This document shows, in pieces, positions 50,990 to 62,243 of a stretch of DNA of 64,000 bases. Numbering within the stretch: the stretch's first letter is position 1; each line of letters starts with the position of its first letter. A model generated the notes under the pieces. It saw nothing but the letters and a program-made list of their open reading frames with translations, was not told the origin of the DNA and searched no databases. A program made the position numbers and the translations under genes. This DNA comes from Plantibacter sp. VKM Ac-2880 (GTDB lineage: Bacteria; Actinomycetota; Actinomycetes; Actinomycetales; Microbacteriaceae), in the NCBI RefSeq assembly GCF_015351235.1, contig NZ_JADKSJ010000001.1, forward strand, positions 806,001 through 870,000, given 5' to 3'.

Positions 50990-51062
50990 GTTGAGCCGCC
51001 CGCACTCAACTTTCTTGACGACGAAACGGGCCTTCGCTAACATTGAGTCATCGGGGCTCAAG
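50990..51062 (+). promoter_or_regulatory. dnaK promoter with two HAIR elements
   Basis: HAIR 1 is GTTGAGC-N7-ACTCAAC (50990-51010) and HAIR 2 ATTGAGT-N7-GCTCAAG (51042-51062). Between them lies TTGACG (51015-51020), a 17-base spacer and TAACAT (51038-51043). HspR bound at both sites would block the promoter; DnaK acts as co-repressor in the known system. An untranslated leader of about 140 bases follows. Confidence 0.9.
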
Positions 51063-51192
51063 TCTCGTGCATCATCGGCAACACCCATCCAATCAGCTCG
51101 GTGCCGAGCTCGTCGAGTCGGCCGGAAGCGGCAAGCATGCCGTCCGGGTCGACGAGTTCTGAACCGGCAGTCAACACAAGGAGAACCAACAC

Positions 51193-53055
<1,863 letters not shown>

Positions 53056-53057
53056 CC

Positions 53058-53732
53058 ATGACTGACGAGAACCAGAACCAGAACCAGGACGATCCCATCA
53101 TTCGCGACAAGCGTCGGATCGACCCGGAGACCGGCGAGGTTCGTCAGCCTGGCACCGAGGGGGCTGACGCCGACGCGTCGGCCCCCTCGGGCGCACCTGC
53201 CGAATCCGCCGACGCCGCCGCGTCGGGTGCCGAGGACGAGCTGACCGTCGAGGACATCCTCAACGCCGCTCCCGAGGAGCCCGTGCAGGCAGGCGAGCTC
53301 TCGCCCGCCGAGCAGCTCGCCGCAGAACGCCTCGGCGACCTGCAGCGCGTCACGGCCGAGTACGCGAACTACCGCAAGCGCACCGAGTCCGGCCGCGAGG
53401 TGGAGCGCGAGCGCACCACCGGCGAGGTCGCGAAGGTCCTGCTGCCAGTGCTCGACGACCTCGACCGTGCCCAGAAGCACGGCGACCTGGAGGGCGACTC
53501 CCCGTTCGCGCAGATCGCGGCGAAGCTGCGCACCTCCGCCGAGCGACTCGGTCTGAAGCCCTTCGGCGCGGTCGGAGAGACCTTCGATCCCAACGTGCAC
53601 GAGGCCATCTTCCAGCAGCCCACCCCGGGCGCCGAGGGCGAGACCGTCCTCGACGTCGTGGAGACCGGATACACCCTGGGCTCCACCCTGCTGCGCGCCG
53701 CGAAGGTGGTCGTCGCGGTCCCGGCGAGCTAG
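53058..53732 (+). CDS. grpE: Nucleotide exchange factor GrpE
   Basis: The 224-residue protein has a disordered acidic N-terminus, long helix RLGDLQRVTAEYANYRKRTE and the C-terminal beta domain FGAVGETFDPNVHEAIFQQP. It starts two bases after the dnaK stop and ends two bases before dnaJ. It exchanges ADP for ATP on DnaK. Confidence 0.96.
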   Translation: MTDENQNQNQDDPIIRDKRRIDPETGEVRQPGTEGADADASAPSGAPAESADAAASGAEDELTVEDILNAAPEEPVQAGELSPAEQLAAERLGDLQRVTAEYANYRKRTESGREVERERTTGEVAKVLLPVLDDLDRAQKHGDLEGDSPFAQIAAKLRTSAERLGLKPFGAVGETFDPNVHEAIFQQPTPGAEGETVLDVVETGYTLGSTLLRAAKVVVAVPAS

Positions 53733-53734
53733 CC

Positions 53735-54736
53735 ATGGCGAGTCAGGACTGGTTCGACAAGGACTTCTACAAGGTCCTCGGCGTCTCGAAGGATGTCACG
53801 CCGGCGGAGCTGAAGAAGGTCTACCGGAAGCTCGCCAGGCAGTATCACCCGGACTCCAACCCGGGCGATGCGAAAGCCGAGGCGAAGTTCAAGGAGATCA
53901 GCGAGGCCCACTCCGTGCTCGGCGACCCCGAGCAGCGCAAGGAGTACGACGCCGTGCGCGCGATGGGCGGTGGAGCACGCTTCACCGCTCCGGGCGCCGG
54001 CGGCGGTCAGGGCGGCTTCGAGGACGTCTTCGGGTCGATGTTCGGTGGGGGTGCCGGTGGCGGCGGGCGCCAGAGCTACAGCTACCAGCAGGCCCCTCCG
54101 GGCTACGAGGACATCCTGGGCGGCATGTTCGGCCAGGGTGGCTTCGGCCAGACGACCGGCGGGTTCCGCGGCTACGGCGGACCGACACCCGGACGCGACA
54201 TCACCGCGCACACGACGATCGACTTCATCACGGCCACCCAGGGCGACACCATCTCCCTGCAGACCTCCGAGGGACGCACCATCAAGGTGAAGATCCCGGC
54301 AGGGGTGTCCGACGGCCAGAAGATCCGACTGCGCGGCAAGGGACAGCCGAGTCCGGACGGCGGTGAGGCCGGCGATATCGTGGTCACCGTGAGTGTCCGC
54401 AAGCATCCCGTGTTCGAACGCGACGGTCTGAACCTCCGCGTCACCGTGCCGGTCACTTTCGTGGAGGCCGCGCTCGGCGCGACGATCGAGGTTCCGACGC
54501 TCGGCGGCGAACCCGTCAAGCTGCGGGTCGCCCCCGGTACGCCGAGCGGACGCGTGCTCCGCGTCAAGGGTCGGGGCGTCGCGACGACGAAGGGCACGGG
54601 CGACCTGCTCGCCGTCGTGCAGATCGTCGTTCCGGCACACCTCGGCGGCGAGGCGAAGGAAGCACTCGAACGGTTCCACGAGTTGGAGCCGAAGGACAAT
54701 CCCCGCGACGAGCTCATCGCCCGCGCGCGGGGCTAG
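53735..54736 (+). CDS. dnaJ: DnaJ-type co-chaperone without zinc finger
   Basis: The 333-residue protein has an N-terminal J domain (DFYKVLGVSKDVTPAELKKV ... YHPDSNPGD with HPD), a Gly/Phe-rich linker (GGAGGGGRQSYSYQQ region) and two C-terminal beta domains (GRTIKVKIPAGVSDGQKIRL). It contains no cysteine, so the four CxxCxGxG zinc repeats of canonical DnaJ are missing, as in CbpA/DnaJ1-type proteins. Position in the dnaK operon argues it is the heat-shock DnaJ here. Confidence 0.93.
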   Translation: MASQDWFDKDFYKVLGVSKDVTPAELKKVYRKLARQYHPDSNPGDAKAEAKFKEISEAHSVLGDPEQRKEYDAVRAMGGGARFTAPGAGGGQGGFEDVFGSMFGGGAGGGGRQSYSYQQAPPGYEDILGGMFGQGGFGQTTGGFRGYGGPTPGRDITAHTTIDFITATQGDTISLQTSEGRTIKVKIPAGVSDGQKIRLRGKGQPSPDGGEAGDIVVTVSVRKHPVFERDGLNLRVTVPVTFVEAALGATIEVPTLGGEPVKLRVAPGTPSGRVLRVKGRGVATTKGTGDLLAVVQIVVPAHLGGEAKEALERFHELEPKDNPRDELIARARG

Positions 54737-54760
54737 GCACCACCGGAAGGGATTGGGCGC

Positions 54761-55177
54761 ATGGACGAGAACTCGCCGGTCTTCGCGATCGCGATGGCTG
54801 CTGAGCTCGCCGGCATGCACCCGCAGACCCTCCGGCAGTACGACCGGCTCGGCCTCGTGTCACCCACGAGGACGGCCGGGAAGTCGCGCCGGTATTCGAT
54901 GCGCGACATCGCCCAGCTCCGGGAGGTCTCCCGGCTGAGCGCCGAGGGCGTCAGCCTGGAGGGCATCTCCCGCATCCTGACCCTGGAGAACGAGGTCACC
55001 TCGCTCCAGGGTCGGGTGCGCGAGCTGGAGCACGCCCTCGCCAACGCCCTGCTGCGGTCCCCGGGCAACCGGGTGTTCGCCGCCGGCATGGAGGGCAGTG
55101 TCGTCCCGATGCGGAGCGGCACCCGCACCCGCCGTCGCACCGAGGTCGTCGTCTGGCGACCGTCGCTCTCCGAATAA
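54761..55177 (+). CDS. hspR: MerR-family heat-shock repressor HspR
   Basis: The 138-residue protein has a MerR helix-turn-helix (FAIAMAAELAGMHPQTLRQY, then DRLGLVSPTRTAGKSRRYSM) and a coiled-coil helix. Arrangement at the end of the dnaK operon, after 24 bases, is the classic autoregulatory design: HspR binds HAIR sites upstream of dnaK and the clp gene, with DnaK as co-repressor. GGAAGG lies upstream of ATG 54761. Confidence 0.95.
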   Translation: MDENSPVFAIAMAAELAGMHPQTLRQYDRLGLVSPTRTAGKSRRYSMRDIAQLREVSRLSAEGVSLEGISRILTLENEVTSLQGRVRELEHALANALLRSPGNRVFAAGMEGSVVPMRSGTRTRRRTEVVVWRPSLSE

Positions 55178-55255
55178 CCGACCACCGCGCACCCCTGGTC
55201 GTCGTCCCGAGTGGATGACGGCGCGGGTGCGCTGTCGTATGCGTAGGGTTGGGGC

Positions 55256-55918
55256 ATGAGCGCGCAGCCCGTGGTGACGAAGCCGGATCCGGCACAGACC
55301 GCTCCGGCGACCGCCCGGCGGCGACGTGGCGCCCGGCTGACGGGACTCTCGGCCTATCCGCTCATGTACTTCGGCGTCATCGCCGGGGTCCTCCCGCTCG
55401 TCACCCTCGTCGTGATCGGTGCGTCGATCCTGTTCGGCGTGCTCTTCGGCGCCGGCGAGGCGGAGTGGGTCGACGGCTTCTCACGCGCGTTCGGGTTCAT
55501 CCTGCTCTTCCTGACGCCGCCGTTCGGCGCCTGGGTGTGGGGCTACGTCGCCGTCGGCGTCGTCGCCTTCCTCGGCGGCATCGCCCTCAGTCTGCGGATC
55601 CTGCGCAGCCACGGCGTGCGTCGTGCCGGGGCCGTCACGCACTGGGGCATGTGGGCGACGGTGCCGTTGCAGCTCGTCTTCGCCGTCGTCAGCCTCCTCG
55701 TCGTCGTCGGAGCGACCGCCTCCCTGCGGGCCGGGGACGCGAGCGGGGTCGAGACCGTGCGGGCGTTCGGTCAGGGGATCGCCATCGCGACCGGCGTGAA
55801 CCTCCTCGTCTCCGCCGGCCTCGGCGTCCTCATCTTCCCGGCCGTCCTCCGAGCCGTGAAGGCGGAGAAACCCGCGAAGGCGCAGCGACCGGGGAAGCGC
55901 TTGCGGCGCCGCGGCTGA
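55256..55918 (+). CDS. Integral membrane protein of unknown function
   Basis: A 220-residue protein with about five hydrophobic segments; the first is YPLMYFGVIAGVLPLVTLVV and the last contains ATGVNLLVSAGLGVLIFPAV. The C-terminal tail is very basic (KAEKPAKAQRPGKRLRRR). ATG 55256 follows TAGGGT (55244-55249) by 6 nt, so it is probably leaderless. No family is recognised. Confidence 0.75.
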   Translation: MSAQPVVTKPDPAQTAPATARRRRGARLTGLSAYPLMYFGVIAGVLPLVTLVVIGASILFGVLFGAGEAEWVDGFSRAFGFILLFLTPPFGAWVWGYVAVGVVAFLGGIALSLRILRSHGVRRAGAVTHWGMWATVPLQLVFAVVSLLVVVGATASLRAGDASGVETVRAFGQGIAIATGVNLLVSAGLGVLIFPAVLRAVKAEKPAKAQRPGKRLRRRG

Positions 55919-55960
55919 GCCCGCGAAGCCCTGCCGACGACCCGCCGGTACGCTGAGGGG

Positions 55961-57163
55961 ATGCCCGAGTTCTCCTTCGACGCCCTGCGTCGGTTCCCCG
56001 ATCACGAGGCATCGAACCTCTTCGCCGTCGACGCGACCGACCGGTTGCTGCTCGACGAAGCGGCCGCGGCCCTCGACGGGCGGGTACCCGGCGCCGGCGA
56101 GATCGTCGTCGTCGGTGACGCCTACGGCGCGCTGACGCTCGGCGCGATCGCCCTGCTCGGGGCGACGGACGTCCGGGTCCACCAGGACGCCGCGGTCGGC
56201 GAGCGTGCCCTCGCGGCGAACGCCGAACGGCTCGGCTTCGACGACGGCTTCCGCAACCTGCCGCTCGGCGAGGAGCTGTTCGCGGGCGCATCGCTCGTGC
56301 TCCTCCAGCTCCCGAAGCACCTCGAAGCGCTGCACGAGATCGCCGCCGCCGTGGCCCGCTGGAGCACGGCCGACGTCCGCCTGCTTGCCGGCGGGCGGGT
56401 GAAGCACCTGACGCCCGCGATGAACGACGTCCTGGGACGGAGCTTCTCGACCGTCGCCGCGAGCCTGGCCCGGCAGAAGTCCCGGGTGCTCCGCGCGAGC
56501 GGACCGGTGGTCGCCGTCGGCGCCGAGGGCCGGCCTGCCGACGCCGACACCACGGCATCGACCGCGCTGCGCACCGAGCACCACGCCGACATCGGCCTGA
56601 CCATCGCCGCCACCGGCACCGCGTTCGCGGGCACGAAGCTCGACATCGGCACCCGGTTCCTGCTCGAGCTGCTGCCGGACATCGCGCCGACAGCCCGGAC
56701 GGCCATCGACCTCGGCTGCGGCACCGGCGTCCTCGCGGTGTCACTCGCCATCGAACGACCCGAGCTCGCAGTCATCGCGACCGATCAGTCCGCCGCCGCG
56801 GTCACGTCGACGACCGCGACCATCGCCGCCAACGACGACGCGGACCGCCGGTTGGCCGAGCGCATCACGGTCGTCCGCGACGACGGCCTGTCCACGCAGC
56901 CGGACGCGTCAGCCGACCTCATCGTCCTGAACCCGCCGTTCCACAGCGGCACCACCGTCCACACCGGCGTCGCACACGACCTCTTCGCCGAGGCAGCTCG
57001 CGTCCTGCAGCCGGGCGGCACCCTCGCCGTCGTGTGGAACTCGCACCTCGGCTACCGGGCGGCGCTCGAACGGCTCGTCGGTCCGACCACGCAGCTCGCG
57101 CGGAACCAGAAGTTCACGGTGACGCTCTCGCACCCCCGGGCCACCGGCGGCACCACCAGCTGA
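55961..57163 (+). CDS. RlmG/RsmC-like class I methyltransferase
   Basis: The 400-residue protein has a degenerate N-terminal methyltransferase-like half (residues 1 to about 185) and a C-terminal catalytic half with TAIDLGCGTGVLAVSL (SAM site), ATDQSAAAV and LIVLNPPFHSG, the NPPF motif of N-methyltransferases. The two-domain layout matches RsmC/RlmG, which methylate guanine in rRNA. The exact target nucleotide is unknown. ATG 55961 follows TACGCT (55949-55954) by 6 nt, so it is probably leaderless. Confidence 0.88.
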   Translation: MPEFSFDALRRFPDHEASNLFAVDATDRLLLDEAAAALDGRVPGAGEIVVVGDAYGALTLGAIALLGATDVRVHQDAAVGERALAANAERLGFDDGFRNLPLGEELFAGASLVLLQLPKHLEALHEIAAAVARWSTADVRLLAGGRVKHLTPAMNDVLGRSFSTVAASLARQKSRVLRASGPVVAVGAEGRPADADTTASTALRTEHHADIGLTIAATGTAFAGTKLDIGTRFLLELLPDIAPTARTAIDLGCGTGVLAVSLAIERPELAVIATDQSAAAVTSTTATIAANDDADRRLAERITVVRDDGLSTQPDASADLIVLNPPFHSGTTVHTGVAHDLFAEAARVLQPGGTLAVVWNSHLGYRAALERLVGPTTQLARNQKFTVTLSHPRATGGTTS

Positions 57164-57270
57164 CCTCGGAGGGTCGACGTCGGGCGGCGCTGCCCAGTCG
57201 TTCGAGGCGTCCGAGTCGAGGGCGCCCCGGGTCTCAGCCCAGGTGCGGGACTGGCCCGTATGCTGGCCCG

Positions 57271-58188
57271 ATGTCCGAGCCGTCCCTGCCAGCCGACGCA
57301 GCGGGTCGCGGCTCCCGCCGGGCGGGCGGACACGAGCTCACGGCAGTCGAGCGGTGGATCGACGACCGTGCGAACCGGCTCCTGCGGGACGCCCCCGGCG
57401 GCGGGGTGCGCGCACGGCTCGTCGAGTTCCTCGTGTTCGGAGCGAAGCAGGCCTGGGCGTGCGTCTTCGGTGCCGCGATGCTCCTCGTCATCGTCGCCGC
57501 CCGACTCTGGTACCCGGACGACGTCTGGCTGGCCCGCAACGACGCCCTCGTCGTCGCCGCCGTCGTGATCCAGGTGGTCATGATCGCCACCCGGCTGGAG
57601 ACCGGCCGCGAGCTGTGGGTGATCGTCCTGTTCCACCTCGTCGGGACGGGCATGGAGCTCTTCAAGACCGGCGTCGGGTCGTGGGAGTACGACGGCGGCG
57701 GGGTCCTCCATCTCGGCGCCGTGCCGCTGTACACGGGGTTCATGTACGCGGCGGTGGGCTCGTACCTGGTGCGCGTGTACCGGCTGTTCGACCTCCGGTT
57801 CGACCGCTACCCGCGCGTCTGGCTGACCACCCTGATCGCCGCGGGCATCTACGTCAACTTCTTCAGCCAGCACTACGTCGTCGACCTGCGGTGGGTGCTC
57901 CTCGCGGCCGTCCTCGTCGTGTTCGCCCGGACGATCATGCACTTCCGGGTCTTCCGCCGGACGTATCGGATGCCGGTGCTGCTCGCCTTCCTCCTCGTCG
58001 CCGGGTTCATCTGGATCGCCGAGAACATCGGTACCGTCACCGGCGCCTGGCTCTACCCGAACCAGGAGGACGGGTGGCAGCTCGTGCCGCTGACGAAGCT
58101 CGTGTCGTGGTTCCTGCTCATGATGATCTCCGTCGTGATGGTGACGTGGGTCTACCCACCGAAGCGGCCGGATCCCCGTCCGGCCTGA
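57271..58188 (+). CDS. DUF817 integral membrane protein
   Basis: The 305-residue protein has about eight membrane segments and the DUF817 pattern FLVFGAKQAWACVFGAAML, MELFKTGVGSWEYDGGGVLH, YTGFMYAAVGSYLVRVYRLF and IAENIGTVTGAWLYPNQEDG. Function unknown. ATG 57271 follows TATGCT (57259-57264) by 6 nt, so it is leaderless; the longer open frame from 57034 lies over the previous gene. Confidence 0.88.
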   Translation: MSEPSLPADAAGRGSRRAGGHELTAVERWIDDRANRLLRDAPGGGVRARLVEFLVFGAKQAWACVFGAAMLLVIVAARLWYPDDVWLARNDALVVAAVVIQVVMIATRLETGRELWVIVLFHLVGTGMELFKTGVGSWEYDGGGVLHLGAVPLYTGFMYAAVGSYLVRVYRLFDLRFDRYPRVWLTTLIAAGIYVNFFSQHYVVDLRWVLLAAVLVVFARTIMHFRVFRRTYRMPVLLAFLLVAGFIWIAENIGTVTGAWLYPNQEDGWQLVPLTKLVSWFLLMMISVVMVTWVYPPKRPDPRPA

Positions 58189-58292
58189 ACCGCCGCGGAC
58201 CGGGGATTGTCGGGCGTGTCCCGGTACCCGGTAGGGTTCCGAAGTGAGCGGCCCGATCCCGGTGTCCCGCTCGTCCATTCCGGAGAGCAGCC

Positions 58293-60092
58293 ATGGCCCA
58301 GCGTCAGCCCCAGGACCCACGGTTCCGCGAACGTGCCGGCGCGCAGCCGCGTCCCGTTCAGGCGCGTCCCGCGCAGCCGGGTGCCGATCGGCCGCAATCC
58401 GCGCAGCCCGGTCCCGTTCGGCCGGAAGCCGCCCGCCCCTCCGCGATGCCGGTCGTCGGCATCACCGTCCCGGCTGCGGCCGTCGCGCCCCTGCCCCGGA
58501 CGAACCACCTCTTCGCCGGCGCGCAGTTCGCGTTCATCGCCTCGATCGTGATGCTCGGTGGGTACATCGGCCTCACCTCGACCTGGACGCTCCTGGCACC
58601 CGACTTCCTCATCGGGCTCTCCCTCACTGCCGCGGCGACCTCCCTGCTCTTCGCGGTGCCGGCGTCGGGTGCGGTCCGGGGGCTGCTCGTGCTCGTTCCG
58701 ACGATCGACATGCTCGCTGTGGGGTTCTTCCGCGACACCCTGCCGAATCTGCCGACGTCCGGTCTCCTGATCGTGATCCCCGTGCTCTGGCTGGCGGGTG
58801 GGTTCGGGGTCTCGGCCCTGCCCGTGCCGGTGTTCGGAGCGATCTTCGTCTCCCTCGTCCCGGTGGCGCGCGCGGGAGCCTGGCCGACGACGCCCGGCGG
58901 TTGGGGCGCCATCTGCATCCTGCCGGCGCTCGTCCTCATCATCACCGTGACCGTGCACCTGGCCGCCCGACAACTCCGTGCGCACGAGGGACGCGCGCGC
59001 ATCGCGCTCGCCGCGGCGACCGAGGCGGCCGCCGTCGCCACGACCGTGGCGGAGTCCGTGGACGCCGCCGTGGTCTTCTTCCGCCCCGACGGTTCGGCAG
59101 CGATCCGCAACCAGGCGACCTACGAACAGGCTGCGCTGGCAGGGTTCGACCCGAAGACCCGCTCCGGTGTCCACGTGTACGCGGCCGACCGGATCACGAG
59201 GTTGCGGCCCGAACAGCAGGTCATCAACCGGGCGCTCCGCGGGGAGAGCTTCCGCGGCGAGCTGTACTGGGTGGGGGAACCGGGCGACCAACGCGCCATC
59301 ATCGGGAATGCACGACAGGTGCACTCCGAGGACGGCACCTTCCTCGGGACCATCACCGTCGGTCACGACGTCACCGACCTCGCCAACGCGGTGGCGCTCC
59401 GGGAGGCCTTCCTCATCGACGTCTCCCACGAGCTCCGCACCCCGCTGACCTCGATCATCGGGTACCTCGACCTCCTCACCGAGGGGCACGACCTCAAGGG
59501 ACTCGGCCTCGAGCGCGAGGTCGCCACGATCCAGCGCAACGCCGAGCAGTTGTACGCGATCATCGGTGACCTCCTCGCGGCCGGAGACGCGGAGATGCGG
59601 GTGCGCATCGCGCTCACCGACCTCGGCGACATCGCCAGGGAGAGTGTGGCCGCGATCATGCCGCGCGCCTCCGAGGCCGGGGTCGCCGTCCGCGCCGAGG
59701 TCCCGCCGCACGTCGAACTGGAGGGTGACGGGTCGAGGCTCCGCCAGGTCCTGGACAACCTGCTCTCGAACGCGGTGAAGTACACCCCGCGCGGTGGTCG
59801 CGTCGTCCTGACCGTCTCCGCGGACGACGACACCTCCACCGTCACCGTCGCGGACACCGGTATCGGTATCTCGCCGGACGACCAGCGGCAGCTCTTCGAC
59901 CGTTTCTTCCGGGCCAGGGAGGTCCGCGACGAGGCCCAGCCGGGTGTGGGGCTCGGGCTGTCGATCGTGAAGTCGATCACCGAAGCGCACCACGGGTGGA
60001 TCGCCGTGTCGAGCCGCCCCGGCCGCGGCTCCACCTTCACCGTGACCCTGCCACTGCGCCAGCCGCGCGCCGGCACCTCCGCCACCGCCTGA
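58293..60092 (+). CDS. Sensor histidine kinase, orphan
   Basis: The 599-residue protein has a disordered Pro/Arg/Gln-rich N-terminus, about six membrane segments (residues around 70-225), a PAS-like part (AAVVFFRPDGSAAIRNQATY), HisKA with DVSHELRTPLTSIIGYLDLL (phospho-His around 379) and a HATPase with NLLSNAVKYTPRGG, VADTGIGISPDDQ and GVGLGLSIVK. GGAGAG lies 6 bases before ATG 58293. No response regulator gene is adjacent. Signal unknown. Confidence 0.92.
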   Translation: MAQRQPQDPRFRERAGAQPRPVQARPAQPGADRPQSAQPGPVRPEAARPSAMPVVGITVPAAAVAPLPRTNHLFAGAQFAFIASIVMLGGYIGLTSTWTLLAPDFLIGLSLTAAATSLLFAVPASGAVRGLLVLVPTIDMLAVGFFRDTLPNLPTSGLLIVIPVLWLAGGFGVSALPVPVFGAIFVSLVPVARAGAWPTTPGGWGAICILPALVLIITVTVHLAARQLRAHEGRARIALAAATEAAAVATTVAESVDAAVVFFRPDGSAAIRNQATYEQAALAGFDPKTRSGVHVYAADRITRLRPEQQVINRALRGESFRGELYWVGEPGDQRAIIGNARQVHSEDGTFLGTITVGHDVTDLANAVALREAFLIDVSHELRTPLTSIIGYLDLLTEGHDLKGLGLEREVATIQRNAEQLYAIIGDLLAAGDAEMRVRIALTDLGDIARESVAAIMPRASEAGVAVRAEVPPHVELEGDGSRLRQVLDNLLSNAVKYTPRGGRVVLTVSADDDTSTVTVADTGIGISPDDQRQLFDRFFRAREVRDEAQPGVGLGLSIVKSITEAHHGWIAVSSRPGRGSTFTVTLPLRQPRAGTSATA

Positions 60093-60144
60093 ATCGGCCG
60101 CCCGCAGGGAGGCGCCGCCGCACGCATCGTGGGAGGCTTGGAGG

Positions 60145-60429
60145 ATGGCGCAGATCCTCGACCAGCCGATCGTCGACGAGGCGACCCTCACCATGCAACC
60201 GTGGGTCACCATCGTGTGGAACGATCCGGTGAACCTCATGTCCTACGTCTCGCTCGTGTTCCGCAGCTACTTCGGCTACACGCACGAGGAGGCCGAACGA
60301 CTCATGCTCGCCGTGCACCACGAGGGCCGCGCCGTCGTCGCGACCGGCAACCGCGAGGAGATGGAACGCCACGTCGAAGCCATGCACGGGTACGGGCTCT
60401 GGGCCTCCCTCGCGAAGGCCGACGCATGA
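60145..60429 (+). CDS. clpS: ATP-dependent Clp protease adaptor ClpS
   Basis: The 94-residue adaptor has the ClpS core: WVTIVWNDPVNLMSYVSLVF and the VHHEGRAVVATGNREEMERH helix region. It delivers N-degron substrates to ClpC/ClpA. GGAGG lies just upstream of ATG 60145. It overlaps the following DUF2017 gene by four bases, a pairing conserved in actinomycetes. Confidence 0.95.
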   Translation: MAQILDQPIVDEATLTMQPWVTIVWNDPVNLMSYVSLVFRSYFGYTHEEAERLMLAVHHEGRAVVATGNREEMERHVEAMHGYGLWASLAKADA

Positions 60430-60992
60430 GCGCCTTCGTCCGGCCCCCGGCGGGGCCCGTCGTGCTACGGCTCGACGAGCAGGAGACCTCGATCCTCGGC
60501 CAGCTGGCCGGGCAGCTCGTCGAGATGCTCGAGGACGCGACCCGTGCCGGCCTGGCGAACGCCGTCGAACTCGACCCCGCGATGGCCCGTCTGGTACCGG
60601 AGGGCTACCGCGACGATCCGGAGGCGGCCGCCGAGTTCCGTCGCTTCACCGCCGACGACCTCGTCGGCGGGAAGGTGAACGCCGCCCGGACCGTGCTGGC
60701 CGCGCTCACGACGGACGACGGTGACGCCTCGGTGTCCGGCGCGTCGACCGGACCCGAGGACGGCGCAGCGGTGACGCTCGAGGGCGAGACGGCGTGGACG
60801 TGGTTGCGGTTCCTCAACGACACCCGGCTCACCATCGCCGCCCGGCTCGGGATCGAGGAGGACGACGCGGAGGGCTTCGAGCCGCCGACGCCCGAAGCGG
60901 ACGACGAGCAGGACCCGCAGCTGATGCTCGCGATCTACTCCTGGCTCGGCTACCTGCAGGAGTCGATCGTCGCGGTGCTCGACGAAGCCTGA
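60426..60992 (+). CDS. DUF2017 family protein
   Basis: The 188-residue acidic protein matches DUF2017, which regularly follows clpS in actinomycetes: LDEQETSILGQLAGQLVEML at the front and ETAWTWLRFLNDTRLTIAAR towards the C-terminus. Function unknown; a link with Clp proteolysis is inferred from gene order. The start ATG 60426 overlaps the clpS stop (ATGA). Confidence 0.88.
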   Translation: MSAFVRPPAGPVVLRLDEQETSILGQLAGQLVEMLEDATRAGLANAVELDPAMARLVPEGYRDDPEAAAEFRRFTADDLVGGKVNAARTVLAALTTDDGDASVSGASTGPEDGAAVTLEGETAWTWLRFLNDTRLTIAARLGIEEDDAEGFEPPTPEADDEQDPQLMLAIYSWLGYLQESIVAVLDEA

Positions 60993-61028
60993 GCGGCTCC
61001 GCGAGCGCCACGGGTAGCCTTGGGGACC

Positions 61029-62234
61029 ATGCACATCCTCGTCTTCAGCGACCAGCATCCCGAGTCGTCCGGCGGGGCCCAGGTCTCGATCCGTCTGCAG
61101 CGGCGCTTCCTGGAGGCGGCCGGTCACACCGTGACGGTCTGTGCACCGCGGATGCACCAGACCCACGACGACGACCCGCACTACCTCGACACCCCGTCGA
61201 TCCCCATCACGCTCGACCGCGAGTACTCCATGACCGTGCCCGGCCGGCTCACCGACCGGTGGCTCGACGCGCGTCTGGCCGCGCTGCCACCGGTCGACGT
61301 CGTGCACGTGCAGGCCGACTTCTGGCAGGCGATCACCGCCTACCGGTACGCCGAGCGGCACGGGATCCCGGCCGTGCACACGATGCACAACCGGATGGAC
61401 GTCGGGATCGAGCAGACGATGCCGGCCCCTGAGCTCGTCATCGGCGCCCTCTCCTGGTGGCAGCGCCGAGTGCTCCGTCCGCGCCTCTCGACCCTGCCCA
61501 CCGGCGTGTGGGCTTACCTTCAGGAGTTCGCCAAGCGCGCGGCCGTCGTCATCGCGCCGTCCCACCACTTCGCCCGGGTCCTCCGCGAGCAGGGCGTGAC
61601 CGCGGACGCCGAGGTGCTCTCGACGGGTGTGGACGACGCGGTCCTCGATGAGATCCTCGACGAACGCGCCACGACGCTCCAGGTGCCGCACCGCCTGCCG
61701 TCCTTCGTGTGGATCGGTCGGTTCAGCCAGGAGAAACGGCTCATGGAGTTCCTCGAGGCCGTCCGGCTGGCCGAGGTCGACGCGGTGTTCCGCCTGTACG
61801 GGGCCGGCCTCCTGCTGTCGAAAGCGCAGGCGTTCGTCGCGGAGCACGACCTCGCCGACAACATCGTCTTCGCCGGGCGCGTGTCCTACCCGGATTCCCT
61901 CCGCGCCATCGCCGACGCCGACGCCCTCGTGCAGACCTCGATCGGGTTCGAGACGCAGGGCATGACCGTGTTCGAGGCCGCCGCCCTCGGCACGCCCTCG
62001 ATCATCAGCGACCCGAACATCGCCGCCGAACTGCCCACCGGCACGATGTGGCAGCCGACGGACGGCAGCGTCGAGGCGCTCGCCGCATCGATCCGCCGCG
62101 CCGTCACCGACATCGACGCCGGTACGGCACCCGTCGTCCCGCTGGAACTCGCGCGCACCCTCCGTCAGTCGGCCCAGACCACCCGGCTCGTCGCCCTCTA
62201 CGAGGCCGCCGTGGCGGATGGAGTGGCGCGCTAG
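61029..62234 (+). CDS. GT4-type glycosyltransferase
   Basis: The 401-residue GT-B enzyme has an N-terminal acceptor domain (SDQHPESSGGAQVSIRLQRR with a GGA motif) and a donor domain with WIGRFSQEKRLMEFLEAVRL and SIGFETQGMTVFEAAALGTP (the EX7E motif). It resembles GT4 enzymes that glycosylate diacylglycerol or phosphatidylinositol in actinomycetes. TAGCCT (61015-61020) lies 8 nt before ATG 61029, so it is probably leaderless. The neighbouring gene is an MGDG-synthase-like GT, suggesting a glycolipid pathway. Confidence 0.88.
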   Translation: MHILVFSDQHPESSGGAQVSIRLQRRFLEAAGHTVTVCAPRMHQTHDDDPHYLDTPSIPITLDREYSMTVPGRLTDRWLDARLAALPPVDVVHVQADFWQAITAYRYAERHGIPAVHTMHNRMDVGIEQTMPAPELVIGALSWWQRRVLRPRLSTLPTGVWAYLQEFAKRAAVVIAPSHHFARVLREQGVTADAEVLSTGVDDAVLDEILDERATTLQVPHRLPSFVWIGRFSQEKRLMEFLEAVRLAEVDAVFRLYGAGLLLSKAQAFVAEHDLADNIVFAGRVSYPDSLRAIADADALVQTSIGFETQGMTVFEAAALGTPSIISDPNIAAELPTGTMWQPTDGSVEALAASIRRAVTDIDAGTAPVVPLELARTLRQSAQTTRLVALYEAAVADGVAR

Positions 62235-62243
62235 CATCGCCTC

